A DNA stretch of 64,000 nt from Micromonospora craniellae (GCF_014764405.1 NZ_CP061725.1:6696001-6760000); one strand, 5' to 3'. Counted from the stretch's first letter, positions 16,966 through 25,593 are shown. Translations and numbers: made by a program. The notes: a model not told the origin generated them from the sequence alone.

Positions 16966-17731
16966 GCGCGGCGAGCACGTCCGAGGTGGGGCGGTCCCAG
17001 ATCTCGGAGACCCCGTGCGCCGGCTAGAAGATCGTCGGCTGGGCGGGTGGTTCGGTCAGCACGGCGCAGCCTCGGGCAGCGATCATCACCGACGGGACCA
17101 GCACCAGCCCGGTGCCGCCGCAGTCGACCGTCTCCGAGTGGTGGCGCATCTTCACGTACACGACCTCGTCGTGCCAGGTGACGGTCGAGTGCAGGGTGGC
17201 TGCCATCACCGCGAGCCCGGCGTCGCTGCTGCGCCGTGCCCGCACCGCGATGTCGGCGCGCAGCAGGCGCAGCATCTGCGGCCACACCGGTGCCAGGAGT
17301 TGCTGCCACACCTCCTGCCAGGCGGCGACCACCACCGTCCGGGCGCGTGCCGGGTCCGCGACCAGCTCCCGGATCTCCTGCTGTCGGGAACCCTCGGAGC
17401 GGATCACCATCTTCTGCAGCTCGAACTGCAGACGTTCGGTCGGTACCCGGCGCAGGCGCTCCAGTTCCTCCTCCGGTGTCATGTCGCCGGACGGGGTCGC
17501 GGTGAGGAAGTCGGGTAGGTACCCGTCGACACCGCTGATCACCGCCAGCAGGCGGAACGCCTCGCCCGTCGGTGCGCCCCGCACCGTGCGCAGCCAACCC
17601 CAGTGCAGCGGTGCCGTCTGGAGACGGAGCATCACGCGTACCGCGTGGACCAACTCGTGCCCGGGTGAGATCCCGAACCGCACCGCCGAGATGTCACTCG
17701 ATCCGAGCCGGAACTCCACCTTTCGATCCAC
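16966..17731 (-). pseudogene. ArsR-type (DUF5937-like) regulator remnant with nonsense codon and missing HTH
   Basis: From GTG 17731 (a TACGCT box 6 bases upstream suggests a leaderless transcript) the frame encodes VDRKVEFRLGSSDISAVRFG and a helical domain to LTEPPAQPTIF, then TAG at 17024-17026. After the stop the same frame continues PAHGVSEIWDRPTSDVLAAR. DUF5937 ArsR proteins have PTxxYPARGxxxxW here followed by the C-terminal winged HTH, so the TAG replaces the Tyr codon. The HTH itself is gone, cut at the junction with the MerR remnant. Confidence 0.7.
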
Positions 17732-17816
17732 ATCGAAAGCGTAGTCCGCGCGGCGCGCGCCCCCCGAAGCTGAAGCCCGCACCGATCCACACGATCACGA
17801 CAGAACAGGACGCATC

Positions 17817-18064
17817 ATGACGCAGTACTTCCTGACCGTCGCGCCTTCGTCCACGCCGGTGGCCTCCACCCGCTGTCGACCGCGATCACCGTCGACGCGA
17901 CCGGCAGCGAGGTCGAGCGCGTGCCAGGGCCTTTCGTGGCGGCGACCGAGTACGTCGGCGGCTTCTGGATCGTCGAGGTCGCCGACGAGGAAGCTGCCTT
18001 GACCTGGGCTGAACAGTGCTCCGCAGCCCTGGGGTCGCGCATTGAGGTCCGGGCGATGCAGTAG
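17817..18064 (+). pseudogene. YCII-family protein, internally deleted and frameshifted
   Basis: ATG 17817 gives MTQYFLTV, the usual YCII start. Then the +1 frame continues AFVHAGGLHPLSTAITVDAT, EYVGGFWIVEVADEEAALTW and EVRAMQ, stop at 18062-18064. About 35-40 codons between the two parts are missing and the frame is broken near 17841. YCII proteins are about 110-130 residues and often sit beside ECF sigma genes; none is present here. Confidence 0.75.
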
Positions 18065-18337
18065 CGCTGCGCACCTGCTCGCGACCGTGCGGGGCGCACG
18101 ATCGCGCGCAGGTGTCGTCGAGCTAGTTGGACCAGGTGAGGTCGGTTCGTCGAGCAGCAGCACCAGCGGCGGCACAGTACCGTCCAGGACCGGCTGCGGG
18201 CGGGATCGGGGACGCGGCGGTCTCCCGATCCAGGGTGACGGCAACCTGGGCGACGACGGTACGGGTGTCGGCGGTGGTGCTGCCGGCCAGCCGGGCCCGG
18301 CAGCGATCGGCGGCGGGTCTACCGGACGCTATGTCGT

Positions 18338-18466
18338 CGTCACCTGCCGGACGTTGCCGACACGCTGATCGGCGAGGTACGCGCCCAGTTCGGCGACGAG
18401 GAGGCCGCCGCGCTGCTGCCCGGGTGCGGCGACGCGACGGTACGGGCGCTCCTGCCCAAGCTTCGT
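18338..18466 (+). pseudogene. Fragment of an actinobacterial helical-repeat protein
   Basis: One forward frame reads RHLPDVADTLIGEVRAQFGD followed by AAALLPGCGDATVRALLPKL. This resembles the N-terminal part of large actinobacterial alpha-helical repeat proteins of unknown function (LLxGCDxxxVRxLLPEL). There is no start codon in a reasonable place, and the homology stops at 18466, where a gene on the other strand begins. It is a small remnant. Confidence 0.5.
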
Positions 18467-18473
18467 TCGCCGG

Positions 18474-18863
18474 CGCGATCCACAACGGCGGGAACGCCCC
18501 GACCGCGAAGGACAGGTCCACCACGGTCCAGAACCACGGGATCTCCCGCAGCGGCCCACAGATCAACGCCAGCGACACGATCCCGACGCAGGCGATCATG
18601 CCGAGCTGCACCACCCAGACGTTTCGCACCGGGTCGCGCAGCGGCCCCCAGAACGCCACCGCGAGCACCAGGTGGGCGAACGCGAGCCAGTCGGTCCCGT
18701 ACCGCATGAACGGATAGCGCTCGCCGGTCTCGACCAGCCCCACGTGGACCCGCTCGATCCAGCCGACCAGCGCCGGAAGCTGGTCGGCGAAGAGGTCGGC
18801 CGCCCGTAGCAGCCAACGCAGCTCGATTTCGAGCGGGAACGCGGTCACCCCGCTCAGGAACAA
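18474..18863 (-). pseudogene. Integral membrane protein of unknown function, 3' end lost
   Basis: TTG 18863 behind GGAGGGGG gives LFLSGVTAFPLEIELRWLLR and about 130 residues with hydrophobic segments WLAFAHLVLAVAFWGPL, VVQLGMIACVGIVSLALIC and FWTVVDLSFAVGAFPPLWIA. The frame stays open to 18123 but turns into Arg/Ala-rich low-complexity sequence after APAN, where the opposite-strand fragment begins. The protein normally ends a few residues after the last membrane segment, so it may be nearly complete with a spurious tail. Function unknown. Confidence 0.6.
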
Positions 18864-18984
18864 ACCCCCTCCGCACTGCGGGAGACTCTTTCCCTGGCGT
18901 GTTTCCGGGTTCCTCTGAAACTATCGATCACCGAGTTTAAAATAGACGATCATTGATATGGGTTATCCTCGATGCAACAATCGC

Positions 18985-18998
18985 TGGAAGCGCTCCCA
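18985..18998. promoter_or_regulatory. CebR-like operator box
   Basis: TGGAAGCGCTCCCA differs at one position from the 14-bp palindrome TGGGAGCGCTCCCA bound by CebR, the LacI-family repressor of cellulose/cello-oligosaccharide genes in Streptomyces. It lies 39 bp upstream of the LPMO start, within the likely promoter or leader. A weaker half-site, CAGGGAGCGC, follows near 19006. Confidence 0.75.
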
Positions 18999-19036
18999 AA
19001 CCGTCCCAGGGAGCGCCCCGGAACGGAGGATGCACC

Positions 19037-19717
19037 GTGCGTTCACACCACCCCCCTCAAGCCGGCCGGCAATCCCGGTCAGCCGTCCGCCGCCCCCTCC
19101 AGGTGCTCGCCCTGACGTTCACCATGGTGGTCGCGATGCTGCCCTGGGCCGGCGCCGCCCAGGCCCACGGCACCGTCATCAACCCGGCGTCCCGCGCCTA
19201 CCAGTGCTGGCAGACCTGGGGCCACCGGCACATGGATCCGGCCATGCAGACGCAGGACCCGATGTGCTACCGGGCGTTCCAGGCCAACCCCGACACCATG
19301 TGGAACTGGATGAGCCAGTTGCGGGACGGCCTGGCCGGGCAGTACCAGGCCCGCACCCCCGACGGACAGCTGTGCAGCAACGCCCTGTCCAGGAACAACA
19401 CCCTGAACCAGCCGGGAGCCTGGAAGGCGACCAACGTCAGCCGCAACTTCACGCTCCAGTTCTACGACCAGGCCAGCCACGGAGCCGACTTCTTCCGGGT
19501 CTACCTGACCCGGCAGGGCTTCAACCCGAACACCCAGCAGGTCGGGTGGGGAAACGTCGACCTGATCACGACGACCGGGCGGTACGCGCCGACGCAGAAC
19601 ATCTCGTTCAACGTCTCGACCTCCGGCCGTAGCGGACACCACGTCCTCTTCGTGCTCTGGAAGGCGTCGCACATGGACCAGACCTACATGTGGTGCAGCG
19701 ACATCAACATCACCTGA
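19037..19717 (+). CDS. AA10 lytic polysaccharide monooxygenase (secreted)
   Basis: A 226-residue secreted copper enzyme that oxidatively cleaves cellulose or chitin. GTG 19037 has Shine-Dalgarno GGAGG. The signal peptide ends AGAAQA, leaving His44 of HGTVINPASRAYQCW as the N-terminal copper ligand. The second brace His is in DQASHGADFFRVYLT, and the domain ends MWCSDINI. There is no carbohydrate-binding module or linker, so it is a single-domain LPMO. The CebR-like box upstream suggests cellulose-linked induction; substrate preference cannot be settled from sequence. A strong hairpin follows the stop. Confidence 0.93.
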   Translation: MRSHHPPQAGRQSRSAVRRPLQVLALTFTMVVAMLPWAGAAQAHGTVINPASRAYQCWQTWGHRHMDPAMQTQDPMCYRAFQANPDTMWNWMSQLRDGLAGQYQARTPDGQLCSNALSRNNTLNQPGAWKATNVSRNFTLQFYDQASHGADFFRVYLTRQGFNPNTQQVGWGNVDLITTTGRYAPTQNISFNVSTSGRSGHHVLFVLWKASHMDQTYMWCSDINIT

Positions 19718-19734
19718 TCCGCAGGTCGACAATT

Positions 19735-19784
19735 GCGCTTCTACTCCGGTCCAGGACAATGTCCCGGGCCGGAGTAGAAGGCGC
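19735..19784 (+). terminator. Rho-independent-like hairpin after the LPMO gene
   Basis: The arms 19735-19749 and 19769-19784 (GCGCTTCTACTCCGG and its complement with one bulged base) pair over 15 bp around a 19-nt loop. No U-tract follows, as is usual in high-GC actinobacteria. Confidence 0.75.
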
Positions 19785-19788
19785 AGAC

Positions 19789-20347
19789 TCACGAGGGAAC
19801 GGCGGCGTGTTGGGTGGCGTCGCGGACCTCGCCGACGAGTTTCTCCACGACGTCCTCGAGTGCGGCCAGGCCGATGGTGCGGCCCGCCGGGTCGGCGACA
19901 GTGGCGAGGTGGGCGCCCCGGTGTTGCATGGCGGTGAGGGCGTCGCGTAGCGGCGATCCTGCGGCCAGGCGTGCGAAGGGCCGGATCAGGCCGGGGCTGA
20001 GAGGTTCGTCGAACTGCTCCGCCGGTAGTCCGGCCGTCGTCCTGGTGGACGGTGATGTAGTCGGCGCCGGTCATGCCGAGCGGGCCACGAAGCAACGTCG
20101 CCAGGGACGCTCGGCCAGGAAACCGACGACCAGACTGGTCACCGTGATGCCCAGTTGCGCACCGGACATCTGGGTGGATAACGTCCTCAACCCCCTGAGT
20201 AGCCCCTCGGAGCGACGGTCAACCGGCCTGCGCCCGTCGCTCGACCGTGGCCCGGTCGACCGTGACGAAAACGAACTCCGCAGCCACAAAGAGCGCGTTC
20301 GCCCCGATCAACAAGACTGCAACTGCAAGCAAAAGCCACTCGGTCAC
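19789..20347 (-). pseudogene. CNNM/CBS (CorC-hemolysin) family transporter, decayed
   Basis: GTG 20347 gives VTEWLLLAVAVLLIGANALF, then VAAEFVFVTVDRATVERRAQ and a stop. A second frame continues RTLSTQMSGAQLGITVTSLV, and a third gives SLATLLRGPLGMTGADYITV. The last part, FDEPLSPGLIRPFARLAAGS to DVVEKLVGEVRDATQ, is the final CBS domain, stop at 19789. The first membrane helix, DUF21 signature pieces and last CBS motif are thus recognisable, but two frameshifts and loss of most of the middle make it non-functional. Confidence 0.78.
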
Positions 20348-20579
20348 CGCTGGGCCCCCTCGCACCCCTCGGGCCGGTCGGGACTGGGAGGGTCATTGTC
20401 ACTGGACCTGCCGGCCAGCGTAGACGGGGGTGCTGAGATCTTGCTGTGGACCTCCGCTCCGCGGACACCGGCACGGGAGTTGCGACACCCTCGCCGCAAC
20501 ACGTAGTCGCCATCCACTCACGACGACGAACATTCTCGGCGCCACGGCGGCCGGCAGATCCACCTCGGCGATCGGATCG

Positions 20580-20593
20580 GTCAATACCTTGAC
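20580..20593. promoter_or_regulatory. Inverted repeat upstream of lsr2
   Basis: GTCAA-TACC-TTGAC is a perfect 5-bp inverted repeat about 100 bp upstream of the lsr2 start. It is followed by TTGACG (20610-20615), a possible -35. The rest of the 20348-20690 gap shows no open reading frame I can support. Confidence 0.4.
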
Positions 20594-20690
20594 CGTTATA
20601 CGGATCCCGTTGACGCGACAAGTATCGCAGGCGCTAGTGTGACTACCACATTCGTGGAACTGTCCGCACTGGAAGGGAATGTGCTCAGAC

Positions 20691-21041
20691 GTGGCGAAGC
20701 AGATCATTCATAAGCTGGTCGACGACCTGGACGGCGGCGACGCCGACGAGACCGTGAAGTTCTCTCTCGACGGTGTGCAGTACGAGATCGACCTGTCCAG
20801 CAGCAATGCCGCGAAGCTGCGGGAAGCGTTCGCCTCCTACGTCGCCCACGGCACGAAGGTGGGACGTGGTGGCGTGGTCGTAGGCGGCCGGGCCGCTCGT
20901 GGTCAGGGTTCCGCCAGCACCGACCGGGAGCAGAACAAGGCAATCCGGGCGTGGGCCAAGAAGGCCGGGAAGGACATCTCCGACCGGGGCCGGATTCCGC
21001 AGGAGATCGTGGACGAGTACCACGCGAAAGCCGGTCGCTGA
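20691..21041 (+). CDS. lsr2: Lsr2 nucleoid-associated xenogeneic silencer
   Basis: A 116-residue Lsr2. The N-terminal dimerisation domain reads IIHKLVDDLDGGDADETVKF and GVQYEIDLSSSNAAKLREAF. A Gly-rich linker follows. The C-terminal AT-hook-like DNA-binding domain is REQNKAIRAWAKKAGKDISD with DRGRIPQEIVDEYHAK. The GTG at 20691 matches the family start (MAKQIIHKL), although ATG 20679 is also in frame. Lsr2 bridges AT-rich DNA and silences horizontally acquired genes. The gene is monocistronic. Lsr2 paralogues are common in actinomycetes, so this need not be the only one in the genome. Confidence 0.95.
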   Translation: MAKQIIHKLVDDLDGGDADETVKFSLDGVQYEIDLSSSNAAKLREAFASYVAHGTKVGRGGVVVGGRAARGQGSASTDREQNKAIRAWAKKAGKDISDRGRIPQEIVDEYHAKAGR

Positions 21042-21356
21042 CCCACCGCACGACTCATCTCGCGCGGCTCGACGAGACTCTCGTTCCGGTGCGGTGCAGG
21101 CTCGGCGCACCGTTGGGCCGCGCGTACCGTGACGGCCCTTCAACCGGTGGTGCATGAATCGCATCGACGTCCGGTCACCGAGCTCCCCATCGGTGCCGGC
21201 GTGGCGAAGACGAAAAGGCATCCCGCCGCCCGGTCGCCGACGGTCGCTGCCGCTGGAGACCGCCGCCGACAAGCCCGGCAAGAACGGCGCCACCGGCCAC
21301 TCCCGCGCGTGACCTCCGGACCGTGGCGCAGGTCATGCCGGCAGACTCTCCGCGTC

Positions 21357-21386
21357 TAGTACATTCGTACTTGTACGGACGTACTA
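21357..21386. promoter_or_regulatory. 30-bp near-perfect palindrome, predicted TetR operator
   Basis: Arms TAGTAC (21357) and GTACTA (21386) enclose a core CGTACTTGTACG; 12 of the 15 base pairs are symmetric. It lies about 60 bp upstream of the TetR/MFS operon and probably covers its promoter, as is typical for autoregulated efflux operons. Confidence 0.75.
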
Positions 21387-21446
21387 GTTCACGGGGGCGA
21401 GAACGATGTTTCCGACCGCCGGACAACCCGCACACGGGGAGCGGCC

Positions 21447-22004
21447 GTGACCTCCCGCAGGGATCCCGAAGGACGCCGGCGCGCCATGCTCGAAGCCGCC
21501 GCGCGGGAGATGATCACCAACGGCTGGGCGGCCCTGACACACCGACGGGTGGCCGAGCTGGCCCAGGTGCCACTCGGTGCCACCACCTACTACTTCGACT
21601 CGCTGGACGACCTGCGCACGAGTGCCCTGGAGGTCGTCGTGGCGCAGGCCGACGAAGAGATCCGCCAAGTCGCGGAGGCCGTGCACGCCTGCCAGGGAAG
21701 CGCCGAGGGCCTCGCCGCGCTGTTCGTCTCCTATCTGAGCGACCACGCCAGGCTCCAGGCCGAGACCCTGCTCTACTACGCCGGCGTGTACCAACCCGAG
21801 TTGCGGCCGTACGCCCAGCGCTGGGTCCAGGGGATCACCGAGATCCTCTCGGCCTACGCCACTCCCGAAGCCGCCCAGGCCACGGCCGTCTACCTGGACG
21901 GCGTCATCCTGTACACCCTGCTGCACGACCGACCTGTGGACGAGAAGGCCCTGCGTATGGCCATCGCCGCGCTGATGAACACGTCTCTTCCGGAGGACCG
22001 GTGA
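21447..22004 (+). CDS. TetR-family regulator of the adjacent efflux pump
   Basis: A 185-residue TetR protein from GTG 21447. The HTH is RRAMLEAAAREMITNGWAAL followed by RRVAELAQVPLGATTYYFDS; the TTYYFDSLDDL form is typical of drug-efflux regulators. The C-terminal ligand domain is helical. Its stop overlaps the MFS start (GTGA), so pump and regulator are co-translated. A 30-bp palindrome upstream suggests autoregulation with derepression by a pump substrate. Confidence 0.9.
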   Translation: MTSRRDPEGRRRAMLEAAAREMITNGWAALTHRRVAELAQVPLGATTYYFDSLDDLRTSALEVVVAQADEEIRQVAEAVHACQGSAEGLAALFVSYLSDHARLQAETLLYYAGVYQPELRPYAQRWVQGITEILSAYATPEAAQATAVYLDGVILYTLLHDRPVDEKALRMAIAALMNTSLPEDR

Positions 22005-23560
22005 GTACGACGCACACCTCCGACGCACCCGGAGCGACCGCCGGGCACCTGTCCCCCGGTCGCCGGTGGGCCGCCCTGGCCGTGCTCTCCACCAGCCTGC
22101 TGGTGGTGGTCATGGACATGACCATCCTCAACGTCGCCCTGCCCGACATGGCGGCGGCGCTGTCACCGACCGCCGCCCAGCAGCTGTGGATCGTCGACAT
22201 CTACTCGCTGGTCCTCGCCGGGCTGCTGGTCGCCATGAGCACCCTGGGCGACCGGTGGGGCCGCAGAGAACTGCTCCTGACCGGTTTCTCGATCTTCGGC
22301 GGCGCGTCCCTGCTGATCCTGGTGGCCGAGTCCGCCCCCACGGTGATCGCCGTACGCGCCCTGCTCGGTGTGGGCGGGGCGATGATCATGCCCGCGACCC
22401 TGTCGATGATCCGAAGCCTCTTCACCGACCCGGCCGAACGCGCCAAGGCGTTGGGCATCTGGGCGGCGGTGGCCTCCCTGGGGGCCGCCATCGGACCGAT
22501 CGTGGGCGGGTTGCTCCTGGAGCATTTCACCTGGCAAGCAGCGTTCCTGCTGAACGTGCCCTGGATGGCTGCGGCGATCGTCGCGGCGGTGCTGCTGTTG
22601 CCCGAGGCCCGCAACCCGAACCCGGGCCGCTGGGACGCGCCGGCCACCGTCCTGTCGATCGCGGGCATGACCGCCCTGGTGTGGAGCATCAAGCGCATCG
22701 CCAAGGAGGGGCCCACCGATCTGCTGGCGCTGGCGGCCCTGGCGGCGGGGCTCGCCCTGCTGGTGTGGTTCGTGCTGCGCTGCCTGCGCAGTGACTCGCC
22801 GCTGCTGCGGGTACGCCTGTTCGCCGTCCCCTCGTTCACGGCCGGCACGCTGGCAGCGCTGTTCACCATGCTGGCCATGGCGTCGGCACTGCTGCTCGCG
22901 GCACAGTGGCTCCAGCTCGTACGGGGGATGTCGCCCCTACAGGCCGGCATCGCGTTGCTGCCGCTGGCGATCGCCTCGGCGGTGGTGTCCCCGCTGGCGC
23001 CGACGCTGGCCCAGCGCATCGGCGCCCGTACCGTCCTGGTGGGCGGTCTGGCGCTGGCGGGTCTGGGTTTCGCGGTCCTGGCCGTGGCCCCCGAGCCGCT
23101 CACCTACACACCGGTCGGGATCTTCCTGGCCCTGCTCGGGGCCGGGATGGGCTCCCTGGCCATCGCCTCGGCGATCATCATGTCGGGTACCCCGGCCGAG
23201 CACGCGGGCAGCGCCGCCGCCATCGAGGAGACCTCCTACGAACTGGGCGCGGTCCTGGGCGTGGCCGTGTTGGGAAGCACGGCGGCGGCCCTCTACCGCG
23301 CCGAACTCCCGGTCTCGGACCTGGCCGCCGCCGGGCTGAGCCCCGGCCAGGTGGAGGTGGCCCGGGAGTCCCTGGGCGGCGCCCTGCACGTCCTGGACGG
23401 TCTGGGCCCGGCGGGGGCTGCGGCTGCCGCCCAGGCCCAGGATGCCTTCACGCACGGGCTGATGCTGGTCGGGGGCATCGGTGCCGCGATCATGCTGGTG
23501 TCGGTGGCCGTCGTGTTCGCCCTGACTCCCAAGGGACTGGACGTGACCAAGGGCCACTAG
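22001..23560 (+). CDS. MFS drug-efflux transporter, DHA2 (14-TM) type
   Basis: A 519-residue membrane transporter; GTG 22001 with Shine-Dalgarno GGAGGA, overlapping the TetR stop. Helix 1 carries SLLVVVMDMTILNVALPDM (DHA2 motif), followed by LWIVDIYSLVLAG and GDRWGRRELLL (motif A) and LGAAIGPIVGGLLLEHFTWQ (motif C). The length and about 14 hydrophobic segments fit QacA/SmvA-type proton-driven multidrug exporters. Substrate unknown; regulation is probably by the co-transcribed TetR. Confidence 0.92.
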   Translation: MSTTHTSDAPGATAGHLSPGRRWAALAVLSTSLLVVVMDMTILNVALPDMAAALSPTAAQQLWIVDIYSLVLAGLLVAMSTLGDRWGRRELLLTGFSIFGGASLLILVAESAPTVIAVRALLGVGGAMIMPATLSMIRSLFTDPAERAKALGIWAAVASLGAAIGPIVGGLLLEHFTWQAAFLLNVPWMAAAIVAAVLLLPEARNPNPGRWDAPATVLSIAGMTALVWSIKRIAKEGPTDLLALAALAAGLALLVWFVLRCLRSDSPLLRVRLFAVPSFTAGTLAALFTMLAMASALLLAAQWLQLVRGMSPLQAGIALLPLAIASAVVSPLAPTLAQRIGARTVLVGGLALAGLGFAVLAVAPEPLTYTPVGIFLALLGAGMGSLAIASAIIMSGTPAEHAGSAAAIEETSYELGAVLGVAVLGSTAAALYRAELPVSDLAAAGLSPGQVEVARESLGGALHVLDGLGPAGAAAAAQAQDAFTHGLMLVGGIGAAIMLVSVAVVFALTPKGLDVTKGH

Positions 23561-23642
23561 AGCCGACCGGGCTGCCGCGTCGGGCCGGTGGGTCCGGCGC
23601 CGCAGCCGTCGCAGGGACCATCGCGGTCCAGAGCCTCAAGCG

Positions 23643-24476
23643 TCACGACCATGCGCCGCCTGTGGCGGCCTGGTCGGCGTAGGTGTCGAAGTCGATCGGG
23701 TCACGTCCGAGGAGCTGCCGCACCGTGTCGGTCGGCTGGGCGAGATACCCGGCCCGCATTCCCGCGAACATGATGGTGAGCGCCGTCGCGTCGGCCTCCG
23801 AGTAGCCCTCGGCGAGCACCTCGCTCCGGTACTCCTCCGGCGTCAACTCCACGTACTGGATGGACCGGCCGGACGCCTCGGCGATCGTCGCCACCGCCTC
23901 GGCGAAGGTGAGGGCTCGGCGGCCCGACAGCTCGTACACCTGCCCGTGATGGCCCTCCTCGGTCAGCAGGGCTGCGGCGACGTCGGCGACGTCCTGGGCG
24001 TCGATGAAGGGCTCCGGCGTGGCGCCCATCGGCAGGGCGAGGCGGCCGTCGACCAGCGGTTGGCGCCACAGGTCCTCGTCGAAGTTCTGGTGGAAGTTGT
24101 TCGGGCGGATGATCGTCCACTCCGCGCCGGAGTCGCGTACCGCCTGTTCCGCGCCGAGCATGCTCGGCGAGAAGTCGCGGTCGATCCTGTCGATGCCGCG
24201 TCCGGAGAGCGCCACGAAGCGACCGACGCCCCACTTCACCGCCTGTGCCACGAAGTCGTCGGCCACCGCCGGGTCCGCCGAAACGGTCAGGTAGACCACC
24301 GACGCTCCCGCCACCGCCGGCTGCCAGGTGGCCGGTCGCGTCCAGTCGAACCGCACCTCGCCCGACCGGGAAGCGGCCCGTACCCGTTCACCGGACGCCC
24401 GCAGCGTGCGCACCAGCCGACGTCCGGTCTTCCCGGTCCCCCCGATGACGAGGATCTCGTTCGTTTCTTTCGTCAT
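23643..24476 (-). CDS. NmrA-like NAD(P)-binding oxidoreductase
   Basis: A 277-residue atypical extended SDR of the NmrA/QOR2 type. The N-terminal EILVIGGTGKTGRRLVRTL is the Rossmann motif with the GGTGKTG form. TIIRPNNFHQNF and TPEPFIDAQDVADVAAALL are the other conserved parts. ATG 24476 is preferred over GTG 24482. The enzyme may reduce quinones or act as a redox sensor; no substrate can be named. It is a single gene divergent from the AraC regulator (90-bp gap), which may control it. Confidence 0.87.
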   Translation of the reverse strand: MTKETNEILVIGGTGKTGRRLVRTLRASGERVRAASRSGEVRFDWTRPATWQPAVAGASVVYLTVSADPAVADDFVAQAVKWGVGRFVALSGRGIDRIDRDFSPSMLGAEQAVRDSGAEWTIIRPNNFHQNFDEDLWRQPLVDGRLALPMGATPEPFIDAQDVADVAAALLTEEGHHGQVYELSGRRALTFAEAVATIAEASGRSIQYVELTPEEYRSEVLAEGYSEADATALTIMFAGMRAGYLAQPTDTVRQLLGRDPIDFDTYADQAATGGAWS

Positions 24477-24565
24477 GGCCACGAGTCAACCTGCCCGCCC
24501 GCCGGCAGGACATGGCTCGTCGTACGCGCGGCATGTGCGATAGTCCGCCCCCCTATGGTGGAGCG

Positions 24566-25546
24566 ATGGACCCGTTCGACACCCTGCTGCGGGACGTACG
24601 CGCGGAGGGCGCGGCCTTCGGCAGGTCGGTGCTCTCGCCGTCGTGGGCGCTGCGGTTCACCGATGGCGCACCTCTGACACTCTGCGTGCCGCTGCGCGGC
24701 GAGGCGTGGATCGTCCATCCGGAACGCGACGAGCCACTTCTGGTACGGGTCGGCGAGGCCGTCGTGGTGCGGGGACCCGAACCCTTCGTCCTCTCCGCCG
24801 AGCCCCGGTCGACCTTCCGGCCCGACGAGCTGCGCGACGTCGACTGCCGCCAGTCGTCGGACTCCCGGCCACCGGTCCCGGGCACGGCCGAGCAGATGCT
24901 ACTCCTGGCCGGGGCGTACCACGTCCGAGGTCAGGCCCCGCAGCGGCTGCTCGGAGGGCTCCCGCCGGTGCTGGTCGTGCCGGACGACCACGACTGTTCG
25001 TCGCTGCGTGACTACCTGGACTTCCAGCTCGGCGGAGTCCGCCCGGGACGGCAGGTCGTGCTGGACCGTCTGCTGGACTGGCTGCTGGTCTGCACGATCC
25101 GGGACTGGTTCGACCAGCCGGGCGCCGAGGCTCCCCGCTGGTATCGGGCGCTGGGCGACGACACGGTGGGCCCGGCGCTCCGCGCCATGCACGACTCCCC
25201 CGGTGAGCCCTGGACGCTCGCCTCACTGGCCGCCCGGGCCGGTGTGTCCCGCACGACACTGGCCAAACGATTCACCGAGCTGATGGGTGAGCCACCGCTG
25301 ACCTACCTGACCGACTGGCGGATGACACTCGCCGCCGACATGCTGACCGACACCACCGCGACGGTCGCCGCCATGGCACGCCAACTCGGATACTCCGACG
25401 CCTTCGGCTTCAGCACGGCCTTCAAACGGGTCCACGGGGTGAGTCCCCGCGAGCACCGCAAGCTCACGCAGTCCGAGAGACAGGTGGCGGTGACGATCGA
25501 CCCACCACCCGTGGGACAGGTCCCCCGGCAGACCCTGTCCCGCTGA
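24566..25546 (+). CDS. AraC-family transcriptional regulator with N-terminal cupin
   Basis: A 326-residue regulator from ATG 24566 (GGTGGAG upstream). Residues 1-180 form a cupin_6-type sensory domain (MDPFDTLLRDVRAEGAAFGR, LLLAGAYHVRGQAPQRLL). The C-terminal double HTH is WTLASLAARAGVSRTTLAKR and then TVAAMARQLGYSDAFGFSTA with FKRVHGVSPREHRK. Such proteins commonly activate a divergent oxidoreductase gene, here the NmrA-like gene. The effector is unknown. Confidence 0.9.
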   Translation: MDPFDTLLRDVRAEGAAFGRSVLSPSWALRFTDGAPLTLCVPLRGEAWIVHPERDEPLLVRVGEAVVVRGPEPFVLSAEPRSTFRPDELRDVDCRQSSDSRPPVPGTAEQMLLLAGAYHVRGQAPQRLLGGLPPVLVVPDDHDCSSLRDYLDFQLGGVRPGRQVVLDRLLDWLLVCTIRDWFDQPGAEAPRWYRALGDDTVGPALRAMHDSPGEPWTLASLAARAGVSRTTLAKRFTELMGEPPLTYLTDWRMTLAADMLTDTTATVAAMARQLGYSDAFGFSTAFKRVHGVSPREHRKLTQSERQVAVTIDPPPVGQVPRQTLSR

Positions 25547-25593
25547 GTCCCTCCGGCCGCACGGTGGCGGCCCGGACGAGGAAGACTGCGGGC

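Noticed and set aside
17024..17782. Reading the ArsR-type gene as a complete 252-residue protein
   Set aside because: The conserved segment continues in frame past the TAG (PAHGVSEIWDRP) and the HTH is absent, so it is a remnant.
18065..18240. LLLDEPTS on the reverse strand, resembling an ABC Walker B
   Set aside because: Only seven residues match; no other ABC motif is in any frame nearby, so it is not annotated, though it could be another tiny remnant.
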